DNA from: Rohdeia mirabilis
Lineage (GTDB): Bacteria > Planctomycetota > UBA1135 > GCA-002686595
Length of the DNA: 64,000 nt
Reading direction: 5' to 3'
NCBI GenBank assembly: GCA_007750655.1
Contig: CP036290.1
Location: 3,596,001 to 3,660,000, forward strand
Shown here piece by piece: positions 18,072 to 27,052 of this stretch. Positions within the stretch are counted from its first letter, which is position 1. Every line of letters begins with the position of its first letter. Below the pieces are notes generated by a model, which was given only the letters and a program-made list of their open reading frames with translations, was not told where the DNA came from and ran no database searches. The translations under genes and the position numbers were made by a program.

Positions 18072-20290
18072 GACGCACCGGCCACGGGGTGGCGTCCCGC
18101 TGCGAGCACGAGTTCGCGGCGCACGAACACCACGCGCAGCCCGCACAGCGCGAACAGGAGTGCGACCCACCACAGGTCGCGCATGAACGGTGCACCCGGT
18201 CCGCCCGTCGGCGCCAGGCTGCCACACCCTCCGCCGCTCGAACCGGACGACTCGAACGTGTACGCACCGGGTAGCGCCGCCGCCTGCCCCGTGTTGGGGT
18301 CCTCGACGACGAGTCCGACGATTCCCCCACCCGCGGGCGTGAGCGCCATCAACGTCGACGAGTCGACCAGGTACGTCGACGGTGCGAAGGTGCCCCCTTG
18401 GCCCGTCATCGGATCGGCGCCGAAGCGGACCTCGAGATCGCTGCGCAGGTCCTCCCCCGTGAGCGTCACCCACTCGCCCCCGGTCGCCGGCCCACTGATC
18501 GGGTCGAGCGCGCCGACCTTGGGATCCGCGAGCGGAGTGAACGTGAACGCGCCCGTGTCCGCCCGCCCGCTCGGGTTCGTGACGGTCAGGGTGTACGGAC
18601 CTCCCGCCGGCGCGGATGCCGTGACGAACTCGATCTCGGTCGACGAGACGGCGACGACGGTCTGCGACACGCCGCCGATGGAAAGGGCGAGACCGGGATC
18701 GAATCCCGCCCCCGTGATCGCGACGCGAGTCCCGCCGAGCGCCGAACCAGCGGTCGGGAAGACGCTCTCGATCGTCGGGACTCCGCCGGCCTCGAGGCCG
18801 TCGACCAGACGGCCCTCGACGCCGGTGGGGTCGATGACGACCACGTCGTAGGTCCCGGCCGGACAGGCGCCGAGTACGAACTGGATCGTGTTCTCGTCGA
18901 CCACGGTCGCTTCGCCGGGCGCGCCGTCGCGCAGGATGACGCCACCGACGACGACGCTCGCGCCGGGACGGAAGCCGCTCCCGACGACGGTCACCGAGCT
19001 GCCGCCGTTCGCATTCGCGACGGACGGATGGACGGAGCTCACCACCGGATCCGCCGGGGTGAGCTCGAGCGCACCGGGCAGCAGTGAGCGCTCGCCGAAA
19101 GCGTTCGTCACCTCGAGGTCCACGAGTCCGGGAGCTTCTCCGGATGGCACGAAGACGCTGAAGCTGACCGAGGTCCCGAACCAGCCGAGCACGGTGACGG
19201 CGACGTCGGGATCCGCGGCGGTGAGACTCGCACCGGCCACGAGCCCGTTGCCGCGCAGCACGTGGTTGTTCACGGCGCCGATCGTCGCGCGCAGAGGCAA
19301 GGGGTCGAACGACCGTCCGAGCACGATCGCCGCATCGGGTAGGACCGTGCGATCGCCGAGTTGGACGTCGTTCGATCCCACCACCGCGAGGGTCGCCAGC
19401 GAGGTGGGTTGGAAGTCGATGTCGACGGGCGGCGCACCCGTGAGGTTGGCGGCGGTGACGGGTCCGTCGAGCGGCGTGGCGAACAGCTGGTAGTCGCCGG
19501 GCAGCACCCCTTCCATGGCGAAGTTGCCGCCGCCGTCGGCGAGCGCGGCTCCGACCGTGCGGCCCTCGAGATCGCGCAGGACCACGTGCGCACGAACCAC
19601 GGGACTCGAGTCGGCGCGCACGACGCGGCCCTTCACCCGCGCCAGAGCGGCGTCCGGATAGCGCGCCCGCGTCGCCATCCAGTCGTCGCTCGCCACGCTG
19701 CGGTGCAGGACGAGACCCGGAGTGACGTAGGGGAAGAGACTCGAGCCGACGACCGGCGAGTGGTCGAAGCCGAGCAGGTGGCCGAACTCGTGGACGGCCA
19801 CGTCCTGGACATCGAAGCGCCCGGGCACGCCACTGGTCGTGAACTGGAAGTTGGAGCCGTTGAACAGGATGTCGGCGTCGACGATGCGGCCGTTGCCCTG
19901 GAACCAGACCGGCGTGATCGCGACGGTCGCGCTGCCGCTCGGGAAGTAGCCCGAGCTGTTGCTCTCGTCGAACAGGACGAGGTGCAGGTCGTCCGCCGCC
20001 CAGTCCGAGCGCGCCTGCTGGAGCGGGTCGTCGTTCTCGACCATGCGCGCGAACGAGCCCGGCACCTGGTTCCAGGCTTCGAGTGCGAGGCGCAGCGCGG
20101 GTTCGTGCTCGCCGGGGGCGAGGTCGTCGGAACCCGTGCTCGAGAGGACCACCGAGATGTTCGACCCGTTGGACCAGTACAGCGCCTTGCCCGTGCTCTG
20201 GTGCCGCAGGGGGATGTAACCGAGCGCGAGCCCGCCCAGCGCTCCGGCGACCACGAGCCCCGCCACCCGGGCCGTGAACGTGCGGCTCAT
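18068..20290 (-). CDS. Secreted matrixin-type zinc metalloprotease with carboxypeptidase-regulatory-like and IPT/TIG domains
   Basis: This encodes 740 residues. Signal peptide (LVVAGALGGLALGYI), then a metzincin catalytic domain with H167-EFGH-LLGFDH (HExxHxxGxxH) and a probable Met-turn at DDWMATRARYP. Residues ~208-265 (VKGRVVRADSSPVVRAHVVLRDLEG...) form a carboxypeptidase-regulatory-like beta sandwich. At least three IPT/TIG repeats follow (VSSVHPSVANANGGSSVTVVGSGF; IESVFPTAGSALGGTRVAITGAGF; VGALDPISGPATGGEWVTLTG). The C terminus has a Gly/Ser stretch with one Cys, a hydrophobic helix and an Arg-rich end (VVFVRRELV), a plan shared by GlyGly/MYXO-CTERM-type sorting tails. The enzyme is probably displayed at the cell surface. 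It overlaps the upstream small gene by 4 nt. Confidence 0.8.
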   Translation of the reverse strand: MSRTFTARVAGLVVAGALGGLALGYIPLRHQSTGKALYWSNGSNISVVLSSTGSDDLAPGEHEPALRLALEAWNQVPGSFARMVENDDPLQQARSDWAADDLHLVLFDESNSSGYFPSGSATVAITPVWFQGNGRIVDADILFNGSNFQFTTSGVPGRFDVQDVAVHEFGHLLGFDHSPVVGSSLFPYVTPGLVLHRSVASDDWMATRARYPDAALARVKGRVVRADSSPVVRAHVVLRDLEGRTVGAALADGGGNFAMEGVLPGDYQLFATPLDGPVTAANLTGAPPVDIDFQPTSLATLAVVGSNDVQLGDRTVLPDAAIVLGRSFDPLPLRATIGAVNNHVLRGNGLVAGASLTAADPDVAVTVLGWFGTSVSFSVFVPSGEAPGLVDLEVTNAFGERSLLPGALELTPADPVVSSVHPSVANANGGSSVTVVGSGFRPGASVVVGGVILRDGAPGEATVVDENTIQFVLGACPAGTYDVVVIDPTGVEGRLVDGLEAGGVPTIESVFPTAGSALGGTRVAITGAGFDPGLALSIGGVSQTVVAVSSTEIEFVTASAPAGGPYTLTVTNPSGRADTGAFTFTPLADPKVGALDPISGPATGGEWVTLTGEDLRSDLEVRFGADPMTGQGGTFAPSTYLVDSSTLMALTPAGGGIVGLVVEDPNTGQAAALPGAYTFESSGSSGGGCGSLAPTGGPGAPFMRDLWWVALLFALCGLRVVFVRRELVLAAGRHPVAGAS

Positions 20291-20889
20291 CGGCCCGACT
20301 CCTGCGCGCGACGCTGCATGCAGGCCTCGATGCGCGCGCGCAGTTCCTGGAAGTCGAGCACGCGCGCGTGACCCATCACGGACGCCGCCTCGCCTTCGAT
20401 CGCCGAACGTGCGCCACCGCCGATCGCGAGGCGCCGACCGTCCGGGCCGCTCACGATCTTGTAGCGCCCCTGCTCGAGCCCGACCGGCATCCGCCGTCCC
20501 GTGCGCTCGTCGCTCCCCGTCAGGAACAGCAGCACTTCTTCGCCGACGCCCATCGATCCGAGGCCCGGGATCACCATGCCGCTGCCATCCTCGAGGACGC
20601 CGCCGGGCAGGGAGAAGGTCTCGATGTCGCCGCCGCTGCCGATCAGCCGTTCGTCGACGCGCAACCGGTAGACCGTCTCGATCACGCCGTCCGCGCCGCT
20701 GCGGCCGACGGCTTCGACGACCGTGCCGCGCACGCACAGCTGGGCGCGTTCGACGAGGCCCATGAGGTCCAGCTGCTCCGCCGTGGCCGCGCGGGGGTCG
20801 GCGCGGTCGGCGGCACCGTCGTAGCGGTACAGCAACAGGAGGAGGAGGCCAGCGGCGACGGCCGCGGCCAGAGAGCGTTCGATCGGCAT
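20287..20889 (-). CDS. Anchored/secreted protein of unknown function coupled to the matrixin gene
   Basis: This encodes 200 residues from ATG 20889. An N-terminal hydrophobic helix (AAAVAAGLLLLLLYRY) suggests an uncleaved anchor or signal. The body (VERAQLCVRGTVVEAVG, ETVYRLRVDERLIGSG, SLPGGVLEDGSGMVIPGLGSMGVGEEVLLFLTG) is a small beta-rich domain with one or two Cys. Its stop overlaps the protease start as ATGA, so the two proteins are translated together; a role as prodomain, inhibitor or partner of the matrixin is inference. I recognise no named family with certainty. Confidence 0.65.
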   Translation of the reverse strand: MPIERSLAAAVAAGLLLLLLYRYDGAADRADPRAATAEQLDLMGLVERAQLCVRGTVVEAVGRSGADGVIETVYRLRVDERLIGSGGDIETFSLPGGVLEDGSGMVIPGLGSMGVGEEVLLFLTGSDERTGRRMPVGLEQGRYKIVSGPDGRRLAIGGGARSAIEGEAASVMGHARVLDFQELRARIEACMQRRAQESGR

Positions 20890-21011
20890 GGAAGCGGAGG
20901 ACGGCAGGATGGACGTCCCGCTATCGGCCGCGGCGGCCCGCTCGCCTGCGCCGTGGCCGAGGGGCGGGGCACGCGGGTGCCACCTCTGCCACCCGAGCCG
21001 CTCGGAACGAC

Positions 21012-21050
21012 CGCGGCCCGCCCCCCTCGGATCGAGGGGGACGGGCCGCG
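21012..21050 (-). terminator. Terminator hairpin after the secreted FG-GAP-like gene
   Basis: An 18-base inverted repeat with one C-A mismatch (cgcggcccgcccccctcg / cgagggggacgggccgcg) and a 3-base loop, 36 bp after the end of the gene at 21086 on the - strand. Confidence 0.7.
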
Positions 21051-21085
21051 TGGTCCGCTCGGGCGGCGCTTCTCGCCGGCCGGCC

Positions 21086-22927
21086 TCAGTTGCTGGGGCC
21101 GAGGATCTCGAGCGTGAGGAGCTGGGTCAGACCGATCTCGGGCACGTTCGTGACGCCGAGGCCGTCGGCGGTCACCGCCTGGAAGTGGAGGATCGAGCCG
21201 GCGAGCTCGCCGAACTGCAGGGCCGGCGAAATCTCGAGCTTGGCGAAACCGTCGGCGTTCGTCGGCTGGATCCAGTTGAACGCGAGGTCCTGGTACAGCG
21301 TGCAACCCGGGAGTCCGACCACACCGAGGTCGACCGGCAACGGCTGTCCGAAGAACGTGTTCGTGGCGCCGAGGAAGAGCCACGTGAACGAGTTCGGCGG
21401 TGCGTCGAAGACCTGCAGCTGGCAGAAGGGCGATCCGATGCGCGACTCGCCCTGGGCGGACATGCGCGGAACGCGGCCGCCGAACTGGGCGCAGCCGGTG
21501 CCGCTGAGCGTGGCCTGGCGGCTGGTCGGCTCGGGCAGGATGCCCGGCTCGAACGCGGCCGCGGCGATGCCGAAGAAGAACAGGTTCCAGGGCTGGTCCG
21601 AGCTGTTGTTCTCGTCCCACACGTCGAGGCGTTCGCCCGCGTCCATCGCGTCGCCGTCGCCGTTGAGGTCGGTCAACAGGATCACGGCCTTTCCACCACC
21701 GCGCAGGTAGAAGAGGATGAGGCTCTGCTCGTAGGTGTCGATCCCGAGGATCTTGTCGAGCTGCTCGGCCGATCCCGCGTCCCCACTGCCGTCGTAGTAC
21801 AGGTTGACCTCGCCCGTGTCGTTGACGTGGCCGTTGAGGTTCTTGTCGACCGCGCGGAAGACCAGGCCGTTCACGAACTGGCCCGCCTGGTTGATGCCGA
21901 AGGCGCTCGTGTTCGAGGACGTGCTGGCGAAGAAGTAGGACTCCTGCGTGCCACCGGTGTCGCCACCGAGCGGCTCGGTCATGGTGGCCATCTCCTTCAA
22001 CCAGCAGTAGCCGTTCTGGGAGCTGTTGACCACCATGCTCGGCAACGTCGTGCCGAAGTCCGGGTTCCGAAGAAGGGCCGTGTTCGCGCCCGTCGCGTTG
22101 AAGAAGCACACGGCCTCGTTCGGATCCAGGATGTCCCCGTCGCCGTTGAGGTCCTGGAAGCGGTGAACCGCTTCGTCCTTGGCGCTCTGATAGCCGTCGC
22201 TGTAGACCAGCACGCCATCGTCGCCGTAGGTGGTCATCTTGGTGAAGTCGTCCGTGTCGATGTTGACCGGCGACCCGAACTTGCCGGGGACCTTGAAGGG
22301 CCCGTCGTCGTCGTCGACCAGGACCGTGGCGCTGCCATTGAAGAAGCGGACGAGCCCTCCCCCTCCGAAGTCGGTCGCCGCCCACACGGATCCCGAGGAG
22401 CAGACCGCCAGACCCTGCATGGTCTGGTCGCCACCGAGGATCGCCTTCAGATCGCCGACGAGAGTGAGTTCGGACTCGTCGATGAACGCGTCGCCGTCGA
22501 CGTCGGAGCCGCGCCAGAGTTCGGCGACCTTCGAGCTCCCGGACGCCTCGGGGTTGCGACCGTTCGTGAAGTAGACGACGGGCACGCCGTTCTCCATGCG
22601 ACTGCGCACCGCCTCGATCCCCCAGCTCTTGTTCTTGTTCGGGCTCTTGCCGAACTCGAACAAGAGGCTCGTCTCGAGCACGCTCTCGAACAGGCCGTCG
22701 CCGTCGAAGTCGGCCAGGCGGAAGATCTGGTCCTCGTACAGGTCGAGCGACGTGGTGCCGGTGCTCGAACCGAACGCGTCGTTCACGAGCAGCACTTCGG
22801 GCAGCGGCGTCGGGTGTTGGAACTGGGCGTGTGCGTGACCGGCCACGGTGAGAGCGAACACTCCTGCCGTGAGCAGGCGCACCGGTGTGGAACGGGCGTC
22901 GGAACTGGTCGGAACGTTGCGAAGCAT
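21086..22927 (-). CDS. Large secreted protein with EF-hand-like Asp loops and planctomycete-type C-terminal domain
   Basis: This encodes 613 residues from ATG 22927. The signal peptide ends at HAHA-QF. Many DxDGD/DxNGD loops appear (ADFDGDGLFES, SDVDGDAFIDES, LTDLNGDGDAMDAG, DLNGDGDILDPNE), like dockerin/EF-hand calcium sites, set in what may be a beta-propeller (FG-GAP-like) body. The last ~110 residues (VDLGVVGLPGCTLYQDLAFN...FAKLEISP...ILHFQAVTAD...) look like a stand-alone beta domain of the kind that recurs at the end of many secreted proteins in some planctomycetes (from memory). Function is unknown; calcium binding and a cell-surface or extracellular site are inferred. No in-frame upstream start carries the signal peptide better. 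Confidence 0.7.
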   Translation of the reverse strand: MLRNVPTSSDARSTPVRLLTAGVFALTVAGHAHAQFQHPTPLPEVLLVNDAFGSSTGTTSLDLYEDQIFRLADFDGDGLFESVLETSLLFEFGKSPNKNKSWGIEAVRSRMENGVPVVYFTNGRNPEASGSSKVAELWRGSDVDGDAFIDESELTLVGDLKAILGGDQTMQGLAVCSSGSVWAATDFGGGGLVRFFNGSATVLVDDDDGPFKVPGKFGSPVNIDTDDFTKMTTYGDDGVLVYSDGYQSAKDEAVHRFQDLNGDGDILDPNEAVCFFNATGANTALLRNPDFGTTLPSMVVNSSQNGYCWLKEMATMTEPLGGDTGGTQESYFFASTSSNTSAFGINQAGQFVNGLVFRAVDKNLNGHVNDTGEVNLYYDGSGDAGSAEQLDKILGIDTYEQSLILFYLRGGGKAVILLTDLNGDGDAMDAGERLDVWDENNSSDQPWNLFFFGIAAAAFEPGILPEPTSRQATLSGTGCAQFGGRVPRMSAQGESRIGSPFCQLQVFDAPPNSFTWLFLGATNTFFGQPLPVDLGVVGLPGCTLYQDLAFNWIQPTNADGFAKLEISPALQFGELAGSILHFQAVTADGLGVTNVPEIGLTQLLTLEILGPSN

Positions 22928-23345
22928 GGTTCGAGTGGGAACGGGTCTCGAGCTGGGACGACTCGATGACGGTGGACGCACAGGTCAGGTCTCGGGCGCA
23001 GCGGACCCCGGAGGGATCCGCCGCTTCGTCGCGGCACGTGCTCGGCCGAGCACGGCGCGGGGTCGCGAGGCCTGACGGCCCACGGCCCGACGGTCTTGAA
23101 GGTTCGAAGTTTCGAGGTTCGGGGGCCAGGGGGACCGACCCGAGCGTGCCCCAGTCTAGCTCGCCCGCACCCTATGACGGGGCCAGGAGAGGCACGGTTT
23201 CGAAGGAGTTCGCGCTTCCTGTCAATGTCCTTCGGCTGGACGCCCGATAGCACCCCCCCGAGGCCCGCGACGTCCACTCCGGCGGTCGCCGACTGCCCCG
23301 ATCCGGTCCTGCTTCATCGACGTTTCACGAACGCCCCTCCCGCCC
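22928..23345. other. Divergent intergenic region, 418 bp
   Basis: This separates the secreted protein gene (-) and the HDOD gene (+). No credible gene. It contains a short run of related 8-bp steps (aaggttcgaagtttcgaggttcg, 23098-23121) and a tagct box near 23157. No firm promoter is seen. Confidence 0.4.
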
Positions 23346-24185
23346 ATGCGATCCGACTTCCTCGAGCAGGCGCTCGGCAACCAAGTCTCGATCCCCACGC
23401 TCCCTGCCGTCGTCCAGCGGATCAACCGGATGATGGCCGATCCGGAGATCGGGCTGCGGGACCTCGGGCGCGAGATCGCGAAGGACGCCCCGATCGCCAC
23501 GAAGGTCCTGCGGATCGCGAACAGCGCCTTCTACGGCCTGCGCGAGAAGGTCGTCTCGACCGAACACGCCGCCAGCGTGCTGGGCCTGCGGGTGCTCAAG
23601 AACATCGTGCTCCAAGCGGCCGTGATGGCGCAGTTCGACCACCTGTCGAAGCACGGCGGCTTCGATCTCGACGCCCAGTGGGAGCACTCGATCACCACGG
23701 CGTGCCTGGCCCAGGAGCTGATGCGGACGTCGGGCCAGGAGTTCGCGCTCGGCCCGGACGAGTTCTACTCCTGCGGTCTGCTGCACGACATCGGCAAGGT
23801 CGTCCTCCTGGACAACCTGACGAAGGAGTACCTCGACGTGGTCAAGATCTCGGGCAAGACCGGTCGCCCGCTGTTCGAGGTCGAGGAAGAAGAGCTGGGC
23901 TTCGACCACGCCGCCGTCGGTGCGCGCGTGGCCGAACGCTGGGGCCTCCCGGAGGTCCTCGTGAACGCGATCGGACGCCACCACGAGAACATCCTCGCCC
24001 TCGTGCGCGACGAGCCGGCGGCCGCCGTCGTCGCGATGGCGAACGCCATCGCCCACCGGCTCGCGGAGAACCCCGAGATCGAGTCGCTCGACTCGGTCCA
24101 GGGCCTGCCCCTCGGGCCGCTCGGGCTGGACGGCGCGCGCGCGGCCCAGGTGGTCGACGGCGTGCGCAACCGCCAGGAGCACTGA
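23346..24185 (+). CDS. HDOD domain regulatory protein
   Basis: This encodes 279 residues from ATG 23346, nearly all one HDOD domain. The hallmarks are IPTLPAVVQRINRMMADPEIGLRDLGREIAKDAPIATKVLRIANSAFYGL and the central GLLHDIGKVVLLD, which keeps the HD pair, followed by ELGFDHAAVGARVAERWGLP. HDOD proteins lack proven enzyme activity in most cases and act in signalling, motility, biofilm or stress control, often with GGDEF or receiver domains. None is fused here. An unknown gene follows 71 bp downstream, perhaps in the same transcript. Confidence 0.9.
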   Translation: MRSDFLEQALGNQVSIPTLPAVVQRINRMMADPEIGLRDLGREIAKDAPIATKVLRIANSAFYGLREKVVSTEHAASVLGLRVLKNIVLQAAVMAQFDHLSKHGGFDLDAQWEHSITTACLAQELMRTSGQEFALGPDEFYSCGLLHDIGKVVLLDNLTKEYLDVVKISGKTGRPLFEVEEEELGFDHAAVGARVAERWGLPEVLVNAIGRHHENILALVRDEPAAAVVAMANAIAHRLAENPEIESLDSVQGLPLGPLGLDGARAAQVVDGVRNRQEH

Positions 24186-24394
24186 GGGCTGCGGCGGCAC
24201 CGCGCCGCACGCACCAGGACCGACCGCACGGCCCCCGACAGCGGGGTAGCTTCTAGGTGCCCTCGGTTCCTGTCCCTCCCGAACGTCCTCACGCCTCCCC
24301 GTCCACGGTGCACCGCGCTGGGTTCGACATCTGTGTCGCCCGCGCGCCGTGGACCGCGCGTGTCCGCTCGGCCGTCGCGTCCGAGGCCCGCGCC

Positions 24395-24745
24395 ATGAGC
24401 CCCGAAGACGCCGACCTCGACCAGCTGTGCAGCCGTTTCGGTGTCTCGCACGAGTTCGGCCGTCGGTTGTCGCCCATCCTGCGGCGCGCGCTCGTTTCGC
24501 CGCCCGAACGTCGACGATTCCTGCTCGGTCTGGTGGAGCGCTCGTTCGCGCGCGAGGCGGATCGCCTGCGTCGGCGCCGCAGCGAACGCGAGTTCGAGGA
24601 GGAGCGCGCGCTCGTCAGCATCGCGGGGACGCTGCACGCGTGGGACCCGCCGAGCTGGTTCAAGAGCTGGGCCCACGGCCTGGGCGTCGGCGAGCCGTTC
24701 GACGGCGAGTCCGAGGGCGACGCGCCGGACGACCGCGCACCCTAG
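24395..24745 (+). CDS. Small conserved-looking cytosolic protein of unknown function
   Basis: I prefer ATG 24395 (116 residues, MSPEDADLDQLCSRFGV), although the frame is open to a GTG at 24257, which would give 162 residues; the extra part is Pro/Arg-rich and looks non-coding. The body is helical and charged: RRLSPILRRALVSPPERRRFLLGLVERSFAREADRLRRRRSEREFEEERALVSIAGTLHAWDPPSWFKSWAHGL. No signal peptide, membrane segment or known family is seen. It follows the HDOD gene on the same strand. The stop codon abuts the left arm of a large inverted repeat. Confidence 0.6.
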   Translation: MSPEDADLDQLCSRFGVSHEFGRRLSPILRRALVSPPERRRFLLGLVERSFAREADRLRRRRSEREFEEERALVSIAGTLHAWDPPSWFKSWAHGLGVGEPFDGESEGDAPDDRAP

Positions 24746-24920
24746 TGGTGTGATCCGCTCTGTCGAGGCCTTGCGGCGTTCCGTACGGGCGCGCTGCCGC
24801 GTCGGGCCTCCTCCATGACTCGAGAGCCCGGTGCCCATGGAAGAGGGGGCGAGTCGCCTGTGCCACGCATCGCATTCCCTCCGGAACGCCGAAGTACCTC
24901 GACAGAGCGAATCACACCAC
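24745..24920. repeat. 39-bp inverted repeats flanking a 98-bp centre
   Basis: The left arm 24745-24783 and right arm 24882-24920 are inverted copies (34 of 39 positions match; both ends, gtggtgtgat and ggcgttccg, are exact). Weaker complementarity continues inward (cctcctccatg against catggaagaggg), so the 176 bp could fold into one long hairpin. No gene lies inside. It could be a miniature inverted-repeat element or a structured RNA. No target-site duplication is obvious. Confidence 0.65.
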
Positions 24921-24967
24921 TCGTTCAGTTCCGGCCTCGCGCGCGAAACGGCGGGCCCGGAACGGAA

Positions 24968-25006
24968 CCAGCGCCCGACTCCACGGTTCGTGGGGTCGGG
25001 CGCTGG
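24968..25006 (-). terminator. Terminator hairpin after the PDZ protein gene
   Basis: A 17-bp stem with one G:U pair (ccagcgcccgactccac and partner) and a 5-base loop, 45 bp after the stop of the gene ending at 25051 on the - strand. Confidence 0.75.
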
Positions 25007-25050
25007 TGGGTCCGGAGCGCGCCCGCGTCGAGGCGCCCGTCGGCCGTCGT

Positions 25051-26709
25051 TCAGTTGCCGAGGCGTTCGACGAGACGCTCGTTGCGGCGCTCGAGCTGTT
25101 CGAGCTGGCGCCGCAGAGCCTCGATCTCGCGCGCGATGTCGGTGGACGCGCCGTGGCCCTGGGCCGAACCGGCGCCGGACCGTCCGCGGGGCGCGAAGAA
25201 GAACTCGTCCTGCTGCTGGTCCTGACCGGCCGGGCGCTCGATCTCCTCCTCCGTCCAGTTCCAGTTCCCGTCCGGCCCCATCACGCCGCGCCGGATCTTC
25301 TCGATGCGGCGGCCGTCAGGCAGGACGCGGATCTCGATCTGCTGCTGCTCACCCTGCTGCATGCGCGAACCGCCACCGAGTCCCTGGGGCGCAGCGCCGC
25401 GCGGCGTCGCACCGAGTCCGGGGAAGCGATCGAGGTCGAAGTCCTCGTCGATCAGCACGCGCAGACCGCCACCCATGTTCGGATCGAGCTGAAGTCCGCG
25501 GGGCAGGCCTTCCGCGATCCGCTGGCGCAGCTGGCGCTGGAACTCGTTCGCGTTGTCGGAACCGTCGTCGAACGGTCCGCCCTGCAGCAATCCGGGCATG
25601 CCGATGCGGATCGAGCGCGGACCGTCACCGCTGCCTTCGATGCGCTGCAAGCCGCCCATCTGGGGCAGGCGCAGGCGCTCCAGCCGCTCGGGACGCACGC
25701 CCATCGCTTCGAGGGTCTCGGCGTACTCCTCGCGCAGTTCGGCCTCCTCCTCGGCGTGGCGGCGGCGCATCTCGGACACGCGCTGGGCGAACTCGCGGCG
25801 CACGTCGTCGACGGCGCCCATGTCCAGCTGGTCGCGTTCGCGGCGCTCCCGTTCCATCCCGTCCGGGTCGACGGCCGGATCGGAGAACCGTTCGTCGCTC
25901 CACTCGACGACGCGCGGCGTCGAGGTGGCCCGCGAGCCGAGCTCGAGGTCGACCACGCGCGTGCCGCCCTCGCCGTTGATCACGAGTTCGACGCGCTGGC
26001 CCGAACGGGTGCCGCCGAGCAGTTCGACCAGGCCGTCGACCGAGTCCACCGAGGTCCCGTCCACCGAGACGACCACGTCACCCCTGCGCAGTCCGGCGCG
26101 TTCGGCGGGGCCGCCGGCGTTCACGTCGACGATGGCGACGCCGTTCTCGGCCGCGCCGATCGACACGCCCATGAAGCCGGGCTCGTCGGCCTTCGGCTCG
26201 GCCCGCCTCGGAGCGTCCGCGTAGCCGACGTCGATCAACTGGTCCAACAGGTCGGGATCGAACAGGTAGCCGAGCTCGGTCAACAGGTCGCTCTCGTCGT
26301 CGGTCACGTCCTCGAGGTCCAGTTCGACCAGGCGCGGAGCGTCCGCGCGCGAGCCGAGCACCACGTCGCGCTCGATGCGCTCGTCGCCGCGGCGGAACAC
26401 GATCGCGACGGAGTCGCCCACCGAGTGGGCGCGGATCGCCTCGGACACTTCCGAGCCGCTCGCGACCTGGCGGTCGCCGATCGAGAGGATCACGTCCCCG
26501 ACCTCGAGCCCCGCGTCGTCGGCGGCGGAGCCCGGCACGACGGACGAGACTCCCCCGTTGCCGGGGAGGAGACCGACGCCGAGGAAGGCGCCGTCCTGGG
26601 CCTTGGAGGCGACCGGGAGGTTCAACGGCACGATCGACGAGCTGGGGTCGATGGGCCGCAGGGCGTCCTGAGGGGTCGCGAGCAGTGCGATGGCGAAGAT
26701 GCTGAGCAT
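25051..26709 (-). CDS. Exported protein with two PDZ domains and a C-terminal coiled coil
   Basis: This encodes 552 residues from ATG 26709; a short hydrophobic start (MLSIFAIALLATPQ) fits a signal peptide. PDZ 1 covers residues ~35-110 (FLGVGLLPGNGGVSSVVPGSAADDAGLEVGDVILSIGDRQV). PDZ 2 covers ~180-260 (FMGVSIGAAENGVAIVDVNAGGPAERAGLRRGDVVVSVDGTSV). There is no trypsin-like or carboxyterminal protease domain, so it is an adaptor rather than an HtrA/Ctp protease. A charged helical stretch (VRREFAQRVSEMRRRHAEEEAELREEYAETLEAM) and a final helix (IAREIEALRRQLEQLERRNERLVERL) predict coiled coils; Gln/Gly-rich linkers separate them. It probably binds peptide C termini in the periplasm. The frame continues upstream, but without a signal. 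Confidence 0.8.
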   Translation of the reverse strand: MLSIFAIALLATPQDALRPIDPSSSIVPLNLPVASKAQDGAFLGVGLLPGNGGVSSVVPGSAADDAGLEVGDVILSIGDRQVASGSEVSEAIRAHSVGDSVAIVFRRGDERIERDVVLGSRADAPRLVELDLEDVTDDESDLLTELGYLFDPDLLDQLIDVGYADAPRRAEPKADEPGFMGVSIGAAENGVAIVDVNAGGPAERAGLRRGDVVVSVDGTSVDSVDGLVELLGGTRSGQRVELVINGEGGTRVVDLELGSRATSTPRVVEWSDERFSDPAVDPDGMERERRERDQLDMGAVDDVRREFAQRVSEMRRRHAEEEAELREEYAETLEAMGVRPERLERLRLPQMGGLQRIEGSGDGPRSIRIGMPGLLQGGPFDDGSDNANEFQRQLRQRIAEGLPRGLQLDPNMGGGLRVLIDEDFDLDRFPGLGATPRGAAPQGLGGGSRMQQGEQQQIEIRVLPDGRRIEKIRRGVMGPDGNWNWTEEEIERPAGQDQQQDEFFFAPRGRSGAGSAQGHGASTDIAREIEALRRQLEQLERRNERLVERLGN

Positions 26710-27052
26710 GGCGTCGGTCGTGGTGAGGGTCCAGGCGATCCGCTCGAAGCTGGGCGGTCCGCGGTGAATGGTGGGTGGCGCTGCCGATCGTGTGTCCGGG
26801 GAGCCTCGCTCCGGTGTCCGGGGCGCCGAGGCGTACCGGCCCGGGCGGGCGATCGGTCCGGATCGGCGGACGGCAGCCCGGATCACCGAGGTGTCGGTGG
26901 GTCCGGGCTGTCGATCCGGCGCGCGCGAGGGGTCGGTCCACCGACTCGCGCGGCGAGCGTCTACGCACCCCTCTTCGGCACGTTGGTGGCGGAACCGATC
27001 CCAGGCACCCGGCGCGCGCTCGAACGCGGGCCGAACGCCAGCTCCCGCGGAC
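26710..27052. other. 343-bp gap between PDZ gene and pfp
   Basis: No gene is supported on either strand. The region lies downstream of pfp and upstream of the PDZ gene (both - strand) and must contain the PDZ gene promoter. I see no convincing -35/-10 pair and no strong hairpin. Confidence 0.4.
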
